DNA of 64,000 bases, taken from positions 11,316,795 through 11,380,794 of the forward strand of contig NC_072451.1 in NCBI RefSeq assembly GCF_027596085.1. The letters run 5' to 3'. The DNA comes from Anoplopoma fimbria. Taxonomy: Eukaryota; Chordata; Actinopteri; Perciformes; Anoplopomatidae. The position numbers and the translations under genes were made by a program. Below, one piece after another: positions 11,453-26,400 of the stretch (within the stretch, counting starts at the first letter, position 1; the number at the start of each line of letters is the position of its first letter). Under the pieces are notes generated by a model that saw nothing but the letters and a program-made list of their open reading frames with translations, made no database searches and was not told the origin of the DNA.

Positions 11453-14400
11453 TATAGACATAACATGGCTGTGGGTAGGAGGGGTGCTGAGGGGTGGCAC
11501 CCCCTTCTTAAAGCAGGTATTATAAAGACTTTCATTTGATTAAAAAAGTTGAATCTTTGTGTAGAAACGGTATTGTCTTCCAATATATTACTGGGATACA
11601 GGCTATATGTGAAGTTTGCAAATATTTGTTGTTGGAAAGAACTTGCTTTGTTTTATATCTGTTTATTATCATATTTATTATAGGTTTGGATACCAGATAC
11701 TGTACTTTTAAGAGAACTGACTGTATTACATCTGTACTATGTAGTACCAGCTCCAATCAGTAACAGAAGTGTCATCCTATCAGACACACCCCTGTAGAGA
11801 GTTGACTCCAGTCAGCTATAGCGTTCATAACTATTATTGCCACTGTACACTGGCACATCGTGACATCTGGTTCTAGCTCTTGATTATAAAATGGATCTTG
11901 CAATAGGAGCTTTCTCTAAATTTTGAAGGTTTGGCAGAGTATTTATTTGATAATGTTCAAACATACTGTACTCTCCCAGAGGGGGAGGGCGGAGGAGAGG
12001 AGAGGGGGAAAGAGGGAGCGTTCAAGGAAAAAAATGAATTGTAGATGTGATGCTCAAACTTTGTTTCATCATGAAGGAATTTCCTAAAATTCAAAAAAGG
12101 TCCATCTGGACTCGAGGATGAACATGTCAGATATTGGTGGTAAAAGGTCAAGTTCACTGCAACCTCGGAACCCACTGGATATAGGTCTTCAGACTGAAAA
12201 GACTCCAGGGCAGGGCTATGTTTTAGGGTTCTGGTAGCCAGCGGATGTCTGGCCCGAGACTTCCTCTTCCTTGGCTTTCTATTGGTCCCAGTCCGATTAG
12301 AAAACTTGCGACTGGATTTGAATGACAACGTCTACCAGCGCATTGTTTAGAGATAGTCTGTTCAGAAGTTAATTTTAAACCAATTAAAAGCATTGTGAGA
12401 CAATAGCTTGTGGGTTCCCAGAATGCATTTTGGCCAATGCGTTCCACCTCTTTTGCGCTCTACATAAACTGGTTGCCTGCGTTCAGCCAAAGAGTGCTTA
12501 GAGGTGATTGGTAAATACTACTGGGACTACATGCCGAAATCTTGTCTTGTTGCCTACAGATTCCATGTATGAATGCAGGATTTGTTCAAACAGATTATAT
12601 GATGCTGTAGTGTTTGCAGGGTTCTTCCAGTGAATTGTTCCTCATATATGACATTAAAAGTATCAGTGTCATTTTGCACTTCACTGGTTTCTGCTTTTTC
12701 CATCCGCGCAGCCTCTACAGTTTGCATGCCGTCCTCTCTACTGCACCACGATGCTGAACCTGTCGCTGTGTTTCACCGGCTTCAGGAACAAAGAAGAAAT
12801 GGTGAGTTAATTGTCATAACATTAAACAGGTGTTACTTATCTTATGGAGGGGTGATAATGTAGGCTCTTTCTTTGCTCTAAATCTTTCTGCGTGGAAAGA
12901 GCCCATCTTTCCTAAACAACAGACTAGTCTTTTGGGGAACATCATTCCAGTTGCATTAACATGACCTTACATTTAGTATGCATGTTGTAGTAGAACACTT
13001 ACTCATAGGGGTTTTCTGTGGTGGGGTGGAGGTCGTGCTGAGTCATGCTGTGAACAGCTTCATGGAGTCGAGCATGATGTGTGTGTTTTTCCACGGCACA
13101 GCAGGGAAAAGTTGTTTACCTTGATGACGGGTTGATAGTGTTCTGGTTTGCAGTAAATATAGCAGGATCCTGTTGCCTGAGACTCTTCGTCCAACTGTGG
13201 CTATTTCTGCCCATGCAAGGGTGGGACGATATGGGATAATATTATTGTTGTGTACTATTACCAGCACAGCCATACCCGAGTCAAGCAGTGTTAGACACAT
13301 TTGAGGGAGGGCTAGACCATCAGCGCCACGGCTCAAACATGAACAGTGATGGAACAATGGATGATAGAACATGGAACTGAATTTATTTTTATTATTATTA
13401 TTATTATTATTATTCATTTATTTAATTCAAGGGAGAGGAGGATGTAAGAAGAAGCAACAAAAAAAAAAAGAGTGAATTATTGTACCGTGTGTCCATTCAT
13501 CTTAATATCCAACCAGGACCATTGATGCAAATATTTTAGATCTGCTACACGTTCACATCTCTCCACCTTCACACGTCACACTGCTGCTTAGAAAGGTTTC
13601 AATCCTTGAAGAGATAAGTGCAAACTGTACTTTAAGCTATTTTGTTCATGCCTCTCTTTGTCGTATCAGTATACGGTTCAACGGCAGTTTTTATTTTAAA
13701 CAAAAACTTATTGTTAACACCTTCATGGAGGTTGAATGAACTTCCGGATTGTTGTATTAAACTGCATTAGTTTTAACTTTACATTTCAAAGAGCATTAAC
13801 AATTTTTATCCTGTATCATGTGAGAGTATGTTGTTATGTGGGAATCATTATTCTCAGGTACACAGAGAGAATCAACTATGTGGGAGAAAGATTAATAGCA
13901 TTAGAGAAAAAGGCATTGAAAGAGCAAAATGTTTAGCATAAACCCCCTTGGTATTTTATTTTGCCTCCTTGTGCTAAACTCGTGCTTGCCATTTTGTTTT
14001 CATGTAGAAGAACTTGGTGAATCTGGTTCATCACATGGGTGGAACGATCCGGAAAGACTTCAGCACCAAGGTTACTCATCTCATCGCCTACTCCACTCAT
14101 GGGGAGAAATACAGGGTTTGTACCTGCTTACTTTGAAAAACCTTTTTACTCTGCGTGTATCTGACAATATTACTACTGTTCAGTTGGGCTAAGCAATATT
14201 GTTTATAATGTTCAAACTTGCCAATATTTAATATACAAACCAGGTTTTGATGGTGTCATTATTCCATCTCCATTACGTTGTGCAATTAACATTCTCTTCA
14301 TAACGATAAGTTAAAGCAAAAAGAAAACTTGTCTAAGGCCACTTTAATTCCCACTTGAATCCTTTTTAAACTGATTTCAACACATGGCCTCCTCCATAGA

Positions 14401-17400
14401 GATACACTGAGATGAGTGGATGGCAATGATTTTTTTAAATCTTTTTTACTTCATCTCCTCCTCCCTTGTTACCTTTCCCCTTCACCTTATGGAGGGTGTA
14501 TTTTGTTTAAATCAAAACCAGACAAAATGCAGTTGGAACAATTTGGCTGTGTGACAGGCATTCAAGGCTGCTTTGCATTTGAAAGTGCAGCTCTAAAAAG
14601 GATTCAGGAACGGCTTCAACCAACCTCTCATACTTGTTTTGTGTAGGGCCTGAAGTGAAAACCGTTTGTACCTCTCAAATTTGTAATGTGATTCTGAGCG
14701 ACAGGACGATCAGGAGTAAAAAAACAGACGTGGTGGATTGCTGAACTATGAGCACTGACAGTGGAATTATATGAAGGTCTTATAGTTCTTAAATTGTATT
14801 TGCTCATTTGTGTTTTCTTGTCCTCCTCTCTCTTTACTATCTCTTACTGTGTCCTGTCTCTCAGCTGGCAGTGTGCATGGGGACGCCCATTCTGACTCCA
14901 TCATGGATTCATAAGGCCTGGGAGAGAAGAGATGAAGTGTAAGTAGAAGGAAGGAAGCCTGTGTATCTTTCACAGCTGCTCTTCTTTATGACAGGAGAGC
15001 TCTACAATGTGAGCTTTCACCTGCATAAGTGTGTGACTGTGAAAAGTTATTTTGCCTCACTGTTGTGAGGAAGGCTGCTTCTAGGTTGGCAATATAATAC
15101 ATGGTTCAGATAGCAGCATCTCATTTTATATCTTTCATATCATATCTTCATGGATAACAGTTAATGATCATCAAATTATCATGCAGTCCAGGATCAGACC
15201 ACCAGCACTGGGTCAATTCTTGTTGCCACAGTTTTTAACTGAAGGGTTGGAATGAAGTTTGTCCATGAATACCTTTTTTCTGCCATAACAATCTTGTTAA
15301 TTCAGGAAAACAGGGCAAATATTTTTTTCCAAGTGAATGCATTATGCTTGCGTAGATCTACACACAGATCATATTCAAATAAAACTCAAACAGTCTACTA
15401 TGTTCAGCACTGTACTTGACAGTTGTCCGTCAAAAAAAAATAGTTTAAAGTAAACCCAAACCCAGTTGCAGAAATGCTGACATGGCAGTGCTGATGCTAA
15501 CCTTGTTTCTTCCTCCTTCATGTGTTAAGGCACTTCCATGCAGGAGAAGAGGATTTTCGAACAGAGTTCAAAGTGCCACCGTTCCAGGACTGCATCCTGA
15601 GTTTTCTGGGTTTTTCAGATGAAGAGAAGGCCAACATGGAGGAGAGGACTCTCAAACACGGTCAGTGCTACAGCACACAGGGATCCGTCATGCAGGTGCT
15701 TCTCTGATTGTTTTTTGGGCAGACCGTCACACCATTTACAGTGTTTAAACTTTTATCCTACACTTGTTCACTTGTACTTTGGGTTTTTGAAAACTCTTTG
15801 GATACTGACTATTGATCTTCCTAGATCCCATTGCAGACTCATCATGTTGGGAAATCCAAAGTGCTACAGTCCTGCTTAACTTAGGAGTTACAATTGCTAA
15901 GCTATAACTGGATAATTGCTTAGAAAATGAGTTGGTTCTGATTGAAGACACTCACACCTACACTCACTCACACATAGTAAAACTGATCCATGAAAATGGT
16001 GTTTGTGGATATATTTTTCATCATCATCCCCCTGGTTTTTTGTGTCTAAGGTGGCAGTTCTCTTGAGGTTGGAGATGAGAGGTGTACACACATGGTGGTG
16101 GAGGAAAACTCAGTAAAGGAGCTGCCGTTTCCTCCCAAGAAACTCTATGTGGTCAAACAGGAGGTAGGTAGTGTTTTTTTTTGGTTTCAGTGCCGCTTTA
16201 AAAGAAGGTTTGACCCCTCTGATACTGGTCAAGCACCTTCTTGTCATAACAGGATAACTGTTTTGCTACAGGAAGAAACAGACGCAAGGAGGACAAGAGA
16301 AAAATAATGAATCCTCTCAGTTTTTGTCCTCCTACACAGAATGCCAAATGATCAATTGCACAGGATTCCTTTTAGATGAAACCTCAATGGATACAGTCTC
16401 TACTTCCCCTCTCTCTGTATGTGCTGTCAGACAGAGGGATCAATAATAGATTTCCCCATTCCAGTGGATGGACAATTTGAGCAAAGGTAGTTTAGGTGTA
16501 CTTAAAACCCCACAGTCAATATGGCCTTTTCTCTGTCACTTTTATTGGTTTTCAAAGGAAAGTGTGTCATTGTAGTTTTAGAAATGTTTTTTCTTTTTTG
16601 TACTTGCCTCTATCGTTACCCAGGGGACAGTAAAAAAACTTTCTCGCTCTTCTTTGGTAGTGGTTCTGGGGCAGCATTCAGATGGACGCTCGGGCCGGAG
16701 AGTCCATGTACTTCTACGAGAAGGTGAGTGTATTATGGTTCATGTCAATGTACATTTGTTTGTAGCAATTCAAGCCAAATTCATAGACACTCACCTAAAG
16801 CATACTGCACACAGGTAACAGAGTGTAATGCAGTATAGCACCATCAATAGAACTAGGTGACAAAGTGCTTTACTAGAATCCATTTTTAACATGACATTTT
16901 TAATTTTTTTTTTTAATTAAGACCATTAAACATAAGCAACAGCAGACTTAAAAACACATGACAAAATGACAAACACCAGACAGCACGAGGTGACACACAG
17001 ACTAGTTTAAACCAGTGGGTCTCCAGCTCATTTTTAAAGGCCTCAACAGAGACACGGATCTATTGTCTACAGGAAAAGCATTCCACAGTGTCAAGCTACA
17101 CCTTCTATGGCACAAGAACAACCAGTAAGCTATAGTCGGAAGCACTAAGTGACCTACTGGTGAAAAAGGGATGGATCAGGTAACACATGTACACAGGTGC
17201 CTAGCCACGCAGGGCTCTATATGTGAAAGCTAAAGCTGAAAGTGAATCCTGAACTTGATAACAAGCCAGTGTAAAGAAAATAAGATTGGTGTGATGCAAG
17301 TCTTCTTACTGGACCGATGTCCTCCATGCTAGTCAGACAGTTCATCAGGCCTTATAGAGACATACAGCTGGATGTCATCAGTGTAACATTGATGTGAGAA

Positions 17401-20400
17401 AACTTGTTTATATGTGCTTGTTAATTTTAGGGGTCTTACCACAGTCAGTCTCACCAAACTCATCTCCTTAGGACATTTCCATATCAAGTTACCCCACCCT
17501 TAAAGCAAGAGACATTTCAGCCAAAGCAACAGCATTATATAACCAGGAACCAAGAGTTACAAATATAAGAAAAAAAACTGTCTTTTTGTGTGCCTACCTC
17601 ACTGTTTAACATATAATTGTATTAGGTGCAAACGTTTTTTTTGCTTCAAGGTTTTCATTTTTCCCCCTCACATTTTCCTTTACGAGACAGATTGTTTCCA
17701 ATTTTTTCAACCATCTTGTATTTGTCTTGTCCTTGTATATTTAATCTTTCTGTCCCCCTTACTACAGAACGACAGCCCAGCCATGAAGAAGGCAGTGTCC
17801 CTCCTGTCCCTCACCACCCCCAACAGTAACCGCAAGCGTCGGCGTCTCAGGGACACGCTGGCTCAGTTCACCAAGGAGACGGAGATCTCCCCCTTCCCTC
17901 CGCCACGCAAAAGGCCGTCTGCAGAGCACTCCCTGTCCATCGGTTCTCTGCTGGACATCTCTAATACCCCTGACACATGCAAGGCCTTGGCAGGTAGGAA
18001 AGACTGATGGAGAGCTGGAAAACACCTGCACGGTCCAACGCTAAAACTCTTTTTGTTCTCTAGTTCAATTCAATTCAGTTTATTTTGTATAGCCCAGAAT
18101 CACAAATTAGCCTCAGAGGGCTTTACAATCTGTACACATGCGACATCCTCTGTCCCGGGACCCTCACATCGGCACAGGAAAAACTCCCCTAAAAAAAACC
18201 TTTAACAGGGAGAAAAAAGGAAGAAACCTAATGGGAGAGCGACAGAGGAGGGATCCTTCTCCCAGGATGGACAGAATGCAATAGATGTCATGTGTACAGA
18301 ATGAACAGCATAGCAGAGATACAACACATTCAATGTATATGACATAAATGATTCATATAATAAGACTACTTATAATAACAGCAGCAATTATTATAGTAGA
18401 ATTATAATTATGAAATAGGGATAGTAATGTGATTAATAATAATAATCGAAGTAGCAGTGGGTGTCAGTCAGCTCACAGCAGGAGGCACGACTACGGTCCA
18501 GGTACCACAACGATTCATGGAAACCTGCAGAGCGAGAAAGCAAAAAGGGCTTCAGGGTGGAAGTAAAGCTAAAATGCTTAATGGTACAGGTAATAGTAAT
18601 AGTAGACTAGTAATAATAATGGTGGTAGCAGTCGGAGTCAGCAGGGCCGTAGCAGGATGCACGACCACAGTCCAGGTACAGCCACGATTTATAGAAGCCT
18701 GCGAAGCGAGAAAGCACAAAGACTCCAGGGTAGAAGCAAGTCAATAAGCGTAATAGTACAGGGAATAATAATAGTAATGTGACTAATAATGATAGTGGTA
18801 GTAGTAGTGGGTGTCAGCAGGTGGCACGATGACAGTCCAAATATAACCCTGATTCCTGGGAACCTGCGAGGCGAGAAAGCACAAGGACTCCGGGGAAGAA
18901 GCAAAATCAGTAATGTGCATAAATAGGAGATTAATACATAAAGAAGGAGTGAGAGAAGAGGAGAGAGGAGCTCAGCGTATCCTAGGTAGTCCGCCGGCTG
19001 TCTAGGCATATAGCAGCATATCTAGGGGCTGGACCAAGGCGAACCTGAACCAGCCCTAACTATAAGCGCTATCAAAAGGAAGGTCTTAAGCCTGCTCTTA
19101 AAAGTGGTGAGTGTGTCTGCCCCCGGCCTGAAACTGGAACCTGGTTCCACAGAAGAGGAGCCTGTTAACTGAAGGCTCTGGCTCCCATCCTACTTTTATA
19201 TACTCTAGGAACCACAAGTAACCCTGCATTGATTGAGCGCAGCTCTCTAGTTGGGTAATATGGAACTATAAGTTCCTTAAGATAAGACGGTGCCTGGCCA
19301 GTTAGAGCTTTGTAGGTAAGTAAAAGAATTTTAAATTCTATTCTTGATTTAACAGGGAGCCAGTGCAGAGAAGCTAATACTGGAGTAATATGATCTCTTT
19401 TCTTGGTTTTTGTTAGAACACGTGCTGCAGCGTTCTGGATCAACTGTAAAGATTTAAGAGACTTATTAGAGCAGCCTGATAATAAGGAGTTACAGTAATC
19501 TAGTCTAGAGGTAACAAATGCATGAACTAGTTTTTCTGCATCGCTTTGAGACAGGATTTGCCTGATTTTCGCAATGTTACGTAAATGAAAAAAATGGCTG
19601 TCCTTGAGATCTGTTTTATATAAGAGTTAAAAGACAGATCCTGATCAAAGATAACTCTGAGGTTCTTAACGGTAGTGCTGGATGCTAGAGCAATGCCATC
19701 TAGAGAAACTATATCGTTAGATAATTGATTTCGAAGGTGATCTGGGCCTAGTAGGATAACTTCTGTTTTTTCAGAGTTTAACATTAAGAAGTTACAGGTC
19801 ATCCAGGTTTTTATGTCTGTAAGACATGCTTGAAGTTTAGAGAACTGGTTAGTTTCGTCTGGCTTAATCGATAGATATAACTGGGTATCATCTGCATAAC
19901 AATGAAAGTTTACTGAGTGTTTTCTGATCATATTCCCTAAGGGAAGCATATATAAGGTAAATAAAATTGGTCCAAGAACAGACCCTTGTGGAACTCCGTG
20001 ACTGACCCTGGTTTTCATCGAGCTTTCATTGTTTACATATACAAACTGAGATCGGTCTGATAAATACGACTTAAACCAGCTAAGTGCGGTTCCTTTAATG
20101 CCTATTAGATGCTCCAATCTCTGTAATAGGATTTGATGTTCAATGGTATCAAATGCAGCACTAAGGTCTAACAATACAAGTACAGAGACAAGTCCTTTGG
20201 CTGAAGCTATTAGAAGGTCATTGGTAATTTTCACCAGTGCTGTCTCTGTGCTATGATTCACTCTAAATCCTGACTGAAAATCCTCAAATACACTATTGTT
20301 ATGCATAAAGTCACACAGCTGATTTGCTACTGCTTTCTCAAGGATCTTGGAGAGGAACGAAAGGTTAGATATAGGTCTATAGTTAGCCAACACCTCTGGA

Positions 20401-23400
20401 TCAAGAGTAGGTTTCTTAAGAAGAGGTTTAATTACAGCTAGTTTGAAGGCCTGTGGTACATGGCCCGTTAGTAAAGACAGATGGATAATTTCTAATAAAG
20501 AATTGCTAATTAAAGGTAAAACTTCCTTAAGCAGCCTAGTCGGACTGTATAAGTTGACAGTTATACAATTTCTGGTATGTATTTATGTAAAAATGAATTA
20601 AAGCTCTTCTGTTCCTATGGTTGATTCTTCCTTAAGATTACAATAACCAGATGATTTCCTCTTAATTTCAGAAGACAGAGTAGGGAGGAGTTCAGACAGT
20701 AAAGGAGAAAGCACTGTGACCAGGGATAGGATGAGGAGAAGGAAAACCAGGGAAAAGAGGATAAGGACAGACAGGGAAGAGAGGAGGAGAAGGTCCCTCC
20801 TGGGAATAAGTACTCTTCAACAACCAGAGGAGGAGCAACCAGGGACTTCTACAGGTCAGGTTTTGCTCAGTAACAGGCTAAATGGACGAGAATATAAAGT
20901 AGTTGTTGTAAGGATGAGAGAACTCTGTGGTAAGGATAAATAAGCCATGCATCAGTTTTTCCAATGGAGCTAAGAAAGAATAGCTTTTCATTGAAACACT
21001 GTATTAGACAGCTGGCTATAATGGAGTACAAACATGAACGTTAACTGAGCTAACAGAACATGTGTTGTATTCAGAGTGCTGAGAATACAACACCTTCTGA
21101 GGGGCTTTCAGACCTTTTCCCCCTCATCCAACAGGTGGCGTAACACCTTTTACAGGTATAAGACAAAGCCTATTATACTTCACATTGGACAAGGCCATTT
21201 AGATGACAAAAGTCTTCAGTTACACATTGGCAAATTCATTATATGGTTAAAATTTGTATTTGGATGTGACTTTCAGGATAATAAGAGATGATCCTGAAAA
21301 TAAGATTGTTAGCATTAATTAGTATTAGTCTACAATGCTGAATATGAGTTGTACTGCTTTGACTGGTTCAGGTGACAAACCGTAATTGTCATGAGATTGT
21401 AACAGATGTAGCTTATTTAGTTAATGTAGTAATGCTTGTACTAAACATGTGGCTGTTGTTTGGTTAATGTGCTCTCTGAGGGCTGCTATCTGTACTTGTT
21501 TTCTTACCATATGTGGTTTGTTAGTAACCCCATGATGTAGCTGATCATGTCAAATGAAAGTCCTGTAGTTAAAAAAAAAAAAAAAAAAAAAAAAGGATTA
21601 TATCCTCAATATCAATTTTTTGTAACATTTAACTGATTTTAAATGATCAAAGCTTATCCTCATTCCATTCCATGAGGGATTCAAAATTATTAGAATTTGA
21701 TAAGCCGGTTACAAAAGTTTTTTTCTAAAATGCTTTTGAACCCTAACCCTACTGTGTGGCTATAGTGAGTCTGCAGACAACAGCTCAAACCCCAACGATG
21801 TTGGGGAGTCAGCGTTTCAGAACAGCAGCAACGTTCTCATGTCAACTCCCGGGATCGGTGCATCGATATTGAGAATATTCAGTAATATTTGCTACTTTTA
21901 ATCAGCCCCAATTCCATTCGAATGATGGATCGACACCTGGCAGTGTCTGTGCTTGCTTCTGTGCAGTATTATCAACTCGCTCTCTTCCCTGCCTGTCTTG
22001 TTCCTCCAGAGAGTTCAAAGCCATCCAAGAGCTCCACTCCGGTTCTGTCTAAGCAGTCAGCCAGGTGGCAGGTCTCCAAGGAACTCTACCAGACTGAGAG
22101 CAACTATGTGGACATTCTGAGCACCATCCTACAGGTAGTGTCTGTGTGTCCATGTGGACACAATTCTAACACTCCCTCACAGGTTGGCCAGCTGGTTGCC
22201 CCTGACAACAGTTTGAGGCTAAGCTACAGTCATTGAAGGTGTGTGTTTGCTTGCACTGTCTTATCAGTTGGTCCCAGCAGAGAGTCAGACAGCTGACCGG
22301 TGAGGGAGAAAATTACCTGCCTGACCATTTCTCTTTTTGTCTCCCTCCCGTTCAAAATCTTTTCCTTTTTTTCTTTTTTCTTTGTTATCTTTCTTAGACT
22401 TCCTCTATTTTGATGTCCTTTTCATTCAGTCTTTGTCTTCCTGCCTTAAACATCTATCCTTGTGTTTTGCCACCTCCCTCTCTTGTAATCTGTCTTCTCC
22501 GTTGTATATTCCTGGGTTTAACTGGTCCCTGCCCTCACAAAAAGCTGGTTTGAACTAAATCAGGGAATAAAAGGTTCTCTTCTCTGTTTTGAATCTAAAA
22601 CACCAACTTGCAGCATGCACTCGTAGCTTCATTACTGTGCCATTTAACGCAGTTGAGGCTGACTCTATAGTCCAGTCCTTTAGTAATCAGTGCACGCTAG
22701 GCATGCCTCGTAGTGCTGTTGATTACTCATTGTCCATCCATGCTCCCCCTTTTACTTCACAGTTAAAACAGGAGGGGAAATAAGCATCCTCTTAACATTA
22801 AGATAAATCAGCCTTATTTCATCCTGTTTCTATCCGATGTTCAATAATTGTCAACATTTGTGATACTATGGAGTCCAGCTGAGCCCCAACTCATAATCAG
22901 TTATTTTTTAATGAAATCTTTGCAGCAAATATAGAGCATACATTTAAAAAGAAAATGCACTTAAGAGATGCATGACTACGGCAGCTAAGTAATTAATTCT
23001 TTCCTCAGATGACAGCCACCAAAACTATCCAATAAATGAGTTACCTGTCAGTCTCTATAATGTCGTTACTTGTCTGTCTCTATAATGTCATGTTCACATG
23101 AAGCGGAGTAAAACTAAAACGCAGCAATGTGTCATTTTTCTCTTGGTCTGGACAAAATTAACCAAACTAGTTTTGAAGCCGATCGCAGATGCTAACATCT
23201 TAATGACTGACACTCATGAAAACTGAAAGAATCAACGCATCAGGCTAGTATGTCTTGTAAAGAAACAGTATAGCACCATTAATACAATATGTTCTGTAAG
23301 GACAGAGAAAATACACATTTAACTTGTCGACATACTGATTATTGCTCATTGACGTAATGTGTTTTTATGCAATTTTGTGTAACATGTTAGTGTTTCTTTA

Positions 23401-26400
23401 TTCTTTATTTTTGTAAGCTTTTCAAGCTTCCTTTAGAGAAAGAGGGGCAAGTGGGAGGACCAATCCTCGCCCAAGAAGAAATGAAGACAATATTTGGCAG
23501 CATCCCAGAAATCTACGATGTTCACACTAGAATAAAGGTAGTGTCCTCAGCTGTTTCCATCCAAACCTCATTTGACAAAATGACTGTGATGATGTCATCT
23601 CTGAGGAGGCATCGTTAACCTGTTCTTTTGTGTGTGCGATGGTCGGTTTGTCCTTCAGAGTAACCTTGAGGAGCTGCTGACAGACTGGTCAGAGGACAGG
23701 AGTGTAGGAGATATCATCCTCAATTATGTGAGTACTAACAAATCTCTCCTAGTATGACAGACAGATAGATGCATATTTGAATGTTTATACAAGAAAGTAC
23801 TAAAGATTGATTGCAATTTGCTTGACTGATCCGGATTTCTTCAAACATAATTTCTGTTTTTGAGTCTTTCTGAGAACTATAAGCATTAACCAACATTTTC
23901 TTTTTTGTCTTGTGTGTGGCTCCACTACGTGCTGCAGCTGTATTCTTAAAGTGCACATTTGGTGTGCACAACGTAATACCATCATGCGGTACATGTGTCA
24001 ATTTGACCGGTAAAAGCCAACAAGCAGCTGCCGTTACACACGTGTGTAGGAGAGTCTTAGAATAACGCAGTTGTTCAGTATATGATTCAGAAGTTTTGCA
24101 GCTTTGTTGAAATTAAATTGGTGTTAAAAGTGGCGTCAAAACATCCGTCAAACATTAAAGTATTTACTGATATTACAAATAGTCCATTTTGGCAGCTGCT
24201 CAGAACAACTGGAAAAGGGGGCAATGGTCAGGCACTGTATCACTGTCTCTACCAGAGGAAACCACATTACATTAACCTATGGCATCATAAACACTTTTAA
24301 GGGATGTTTTTCCTGTTTTGATCCATGATGATTACATTGCTTTTATTTATGCGAGATTTGTTTGCTGGGCATAAATACTTATAGCTGTAATGGACTATTT
24401 GTAGTTACTAATAACGAAGCCACAGATGACAGAGCCAGGCCGGTATGGGTGAACTACTGAGAAGGGCCTTCCAGTTACAGAGAGGGATACAAGTCTTAAA
24501 GTGGCCCTATTATGCTTTTCCACTTTTTCCCTCTCCTTTAGTGTGTTTATATATAATATTTTTGTACATGTAAAAGGTCCGTAGAGTGTAAAACCTGAAG
24601 TCCACACCTGAAAGGAGTTACCCTCCCCCTCAGAATCACTGCCTGAAACGGCTCCATTGAATTCTCTCCTTCACTTCCGTAACTTTATGAGGTCATAATG
24701 TTATGGAAGTTACGTAAAACTCCTTCCAGCTAGTTTGGCCCTCAAACAACAAAAGAGAGAGATGGAGCTGAAGCTCTGGAGGAAGAGTTTTTTTTATATT
24801 TATTTATATATATATATATATATATTTATTTATTTATTTATTTTATTTTCTTCTCCTCTCTGTGGAACCTGATGCTTGTACGGTTGTGGACCGTCCTCCT
24901 GATGCTTCTGACCTGTCCTCCTCTTCTCTCTCTCTCCAGTCGGGCGAGCTGGTGAAGGCCTACCCACCCTTTGTCAACTTCTTCGAAATGAGCAAGGAGA
25001 CAATTGTTCGTTGCGAGAAACAAAACCCCCGCTTCCATGCTTTTCTCAAGGTATGACCTTTGTGTTTGTACTGTTTGTTCAGATGACCAGTGGGTGGCAT
25101 GTTAAGGTAGAGGTGGCAAAGAAATAAAAATACAGGAAAACAAATGTGTATGACACTGATTCATAGAAACAATAGAAACATTATAAAATATGGATGTATT
25201 GATAAATATCAATACTGAACATTTGAAACCAATACTCATTTTCCACAATCGCGTCACACGGTAAGGTGCTGAACATTCTGCTTTCTCTTCTCAAAGACAT
25301 CGAGTTGACACATACACTATTATCTTTTAATACAAATCTAGTATAACTTAATGTCAAATCAAATAAATAAAAGAAAATTTTATTGACCGTTTTTGAACAT
25401 TTCACTTCAGGGATTATACATAATAAATACCACAATAATAACCAAATGTTCTTTTCTCATTTATAGTTAAATAAGGGCTGCATTCAACAGACAACTTTTG
25501 AAATAAAGTGTTTCATTTTAGAGTAAAAAGTTCAGCTTGAGTTTCCCTTTTATTTCTTCTTTTTGTTAACTCCAGTTCACATCTCAACAATGTCAACTGA
25601 TTGTATTTCTTATTTATAATCCCTCCAGTTCAATGTGAAATCTGACAATGAAATCCTGGCAGGACAAGCTAGAGCTCACTTCTCTTGCTAAACAAGAGAC
25701 AGTGTTGGAGTGGGATAGAAGAGGAAGATGAAGGGTGTTGAAGCTGTTTAATTGTTGATGTGAAATTAAGTTAATAAAAAGATTAAAAAATTAAGCACTT
25801 ATTTAAGATTCACATTTTTCAAGTTTATTAGATGTTTTTTTTATTTTTTTAAGAATGCCGTACTCTTTTAACTTATTATTTATAATTATTTTGTTCTTTT
25901 TTAGATTTTTCTAACTGGACCTCTTTAGCTTTAGCTGAAAAGCCCTGCTCTATATAAATGATTTATATTGGTTCCTCTGGTGTGCTGCTATTGGAAAGTT
26001 CAGTGCCTTTACAGGTACACCAGGGTTACAGTCTGTGTCGTTACACAAGTTGATTTGTTGAATGTTAAGTGAATGAGGATTGTGTCTTCCATAATGTGGA
26101 TAGGGTATTAGAGAAACCTCTCTGTCTTAGTGGGTAGAAAAGGTCCTCCTTACACCACAAGGTTGATGTTCATGTGTCCTTTAGCGTGACACATGAAGAG
26201 CATTCCTAATGCTGAGCATCGGTTAAATGCAGAGGTCAAATTTCGTGTTTCCATGTGTTTGTATGTGACGATAGAAATAAAGTTTCCAAGCGTATGGTCT
26301 TTCCGTAGCTACGGCCACAGACACCGTCCAGCAGAAAGCGCACACAAACCTGCCGTAAAGTTCCAAGTTGAATTCACATTAAGTACAGACAGCTGATGAC

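Larger units (their letters stand above)
14116..16660 (+). other. ect2 introns 7-10, no gene inside them
   Basis: Four introns of about 390-750 nt between exons 7 and 11. I see no repeats or RNA genes in them. Confidence 0.5.
20546..22009 (+). other. distal part of ect2 intron 12
   Basis: Apart from the two candidate cassette exons, it holds a 24-nt poly-A (21571-21594) and no other recognised feature. Confidence 0.5.

Noticed and set aside
18457..19009. Plus- and minus-strand frames of 96 and 106 codons
   Set aside because: They lie in the tandem 3' UTR units of the minus-strand LINE and carry no protein signature.
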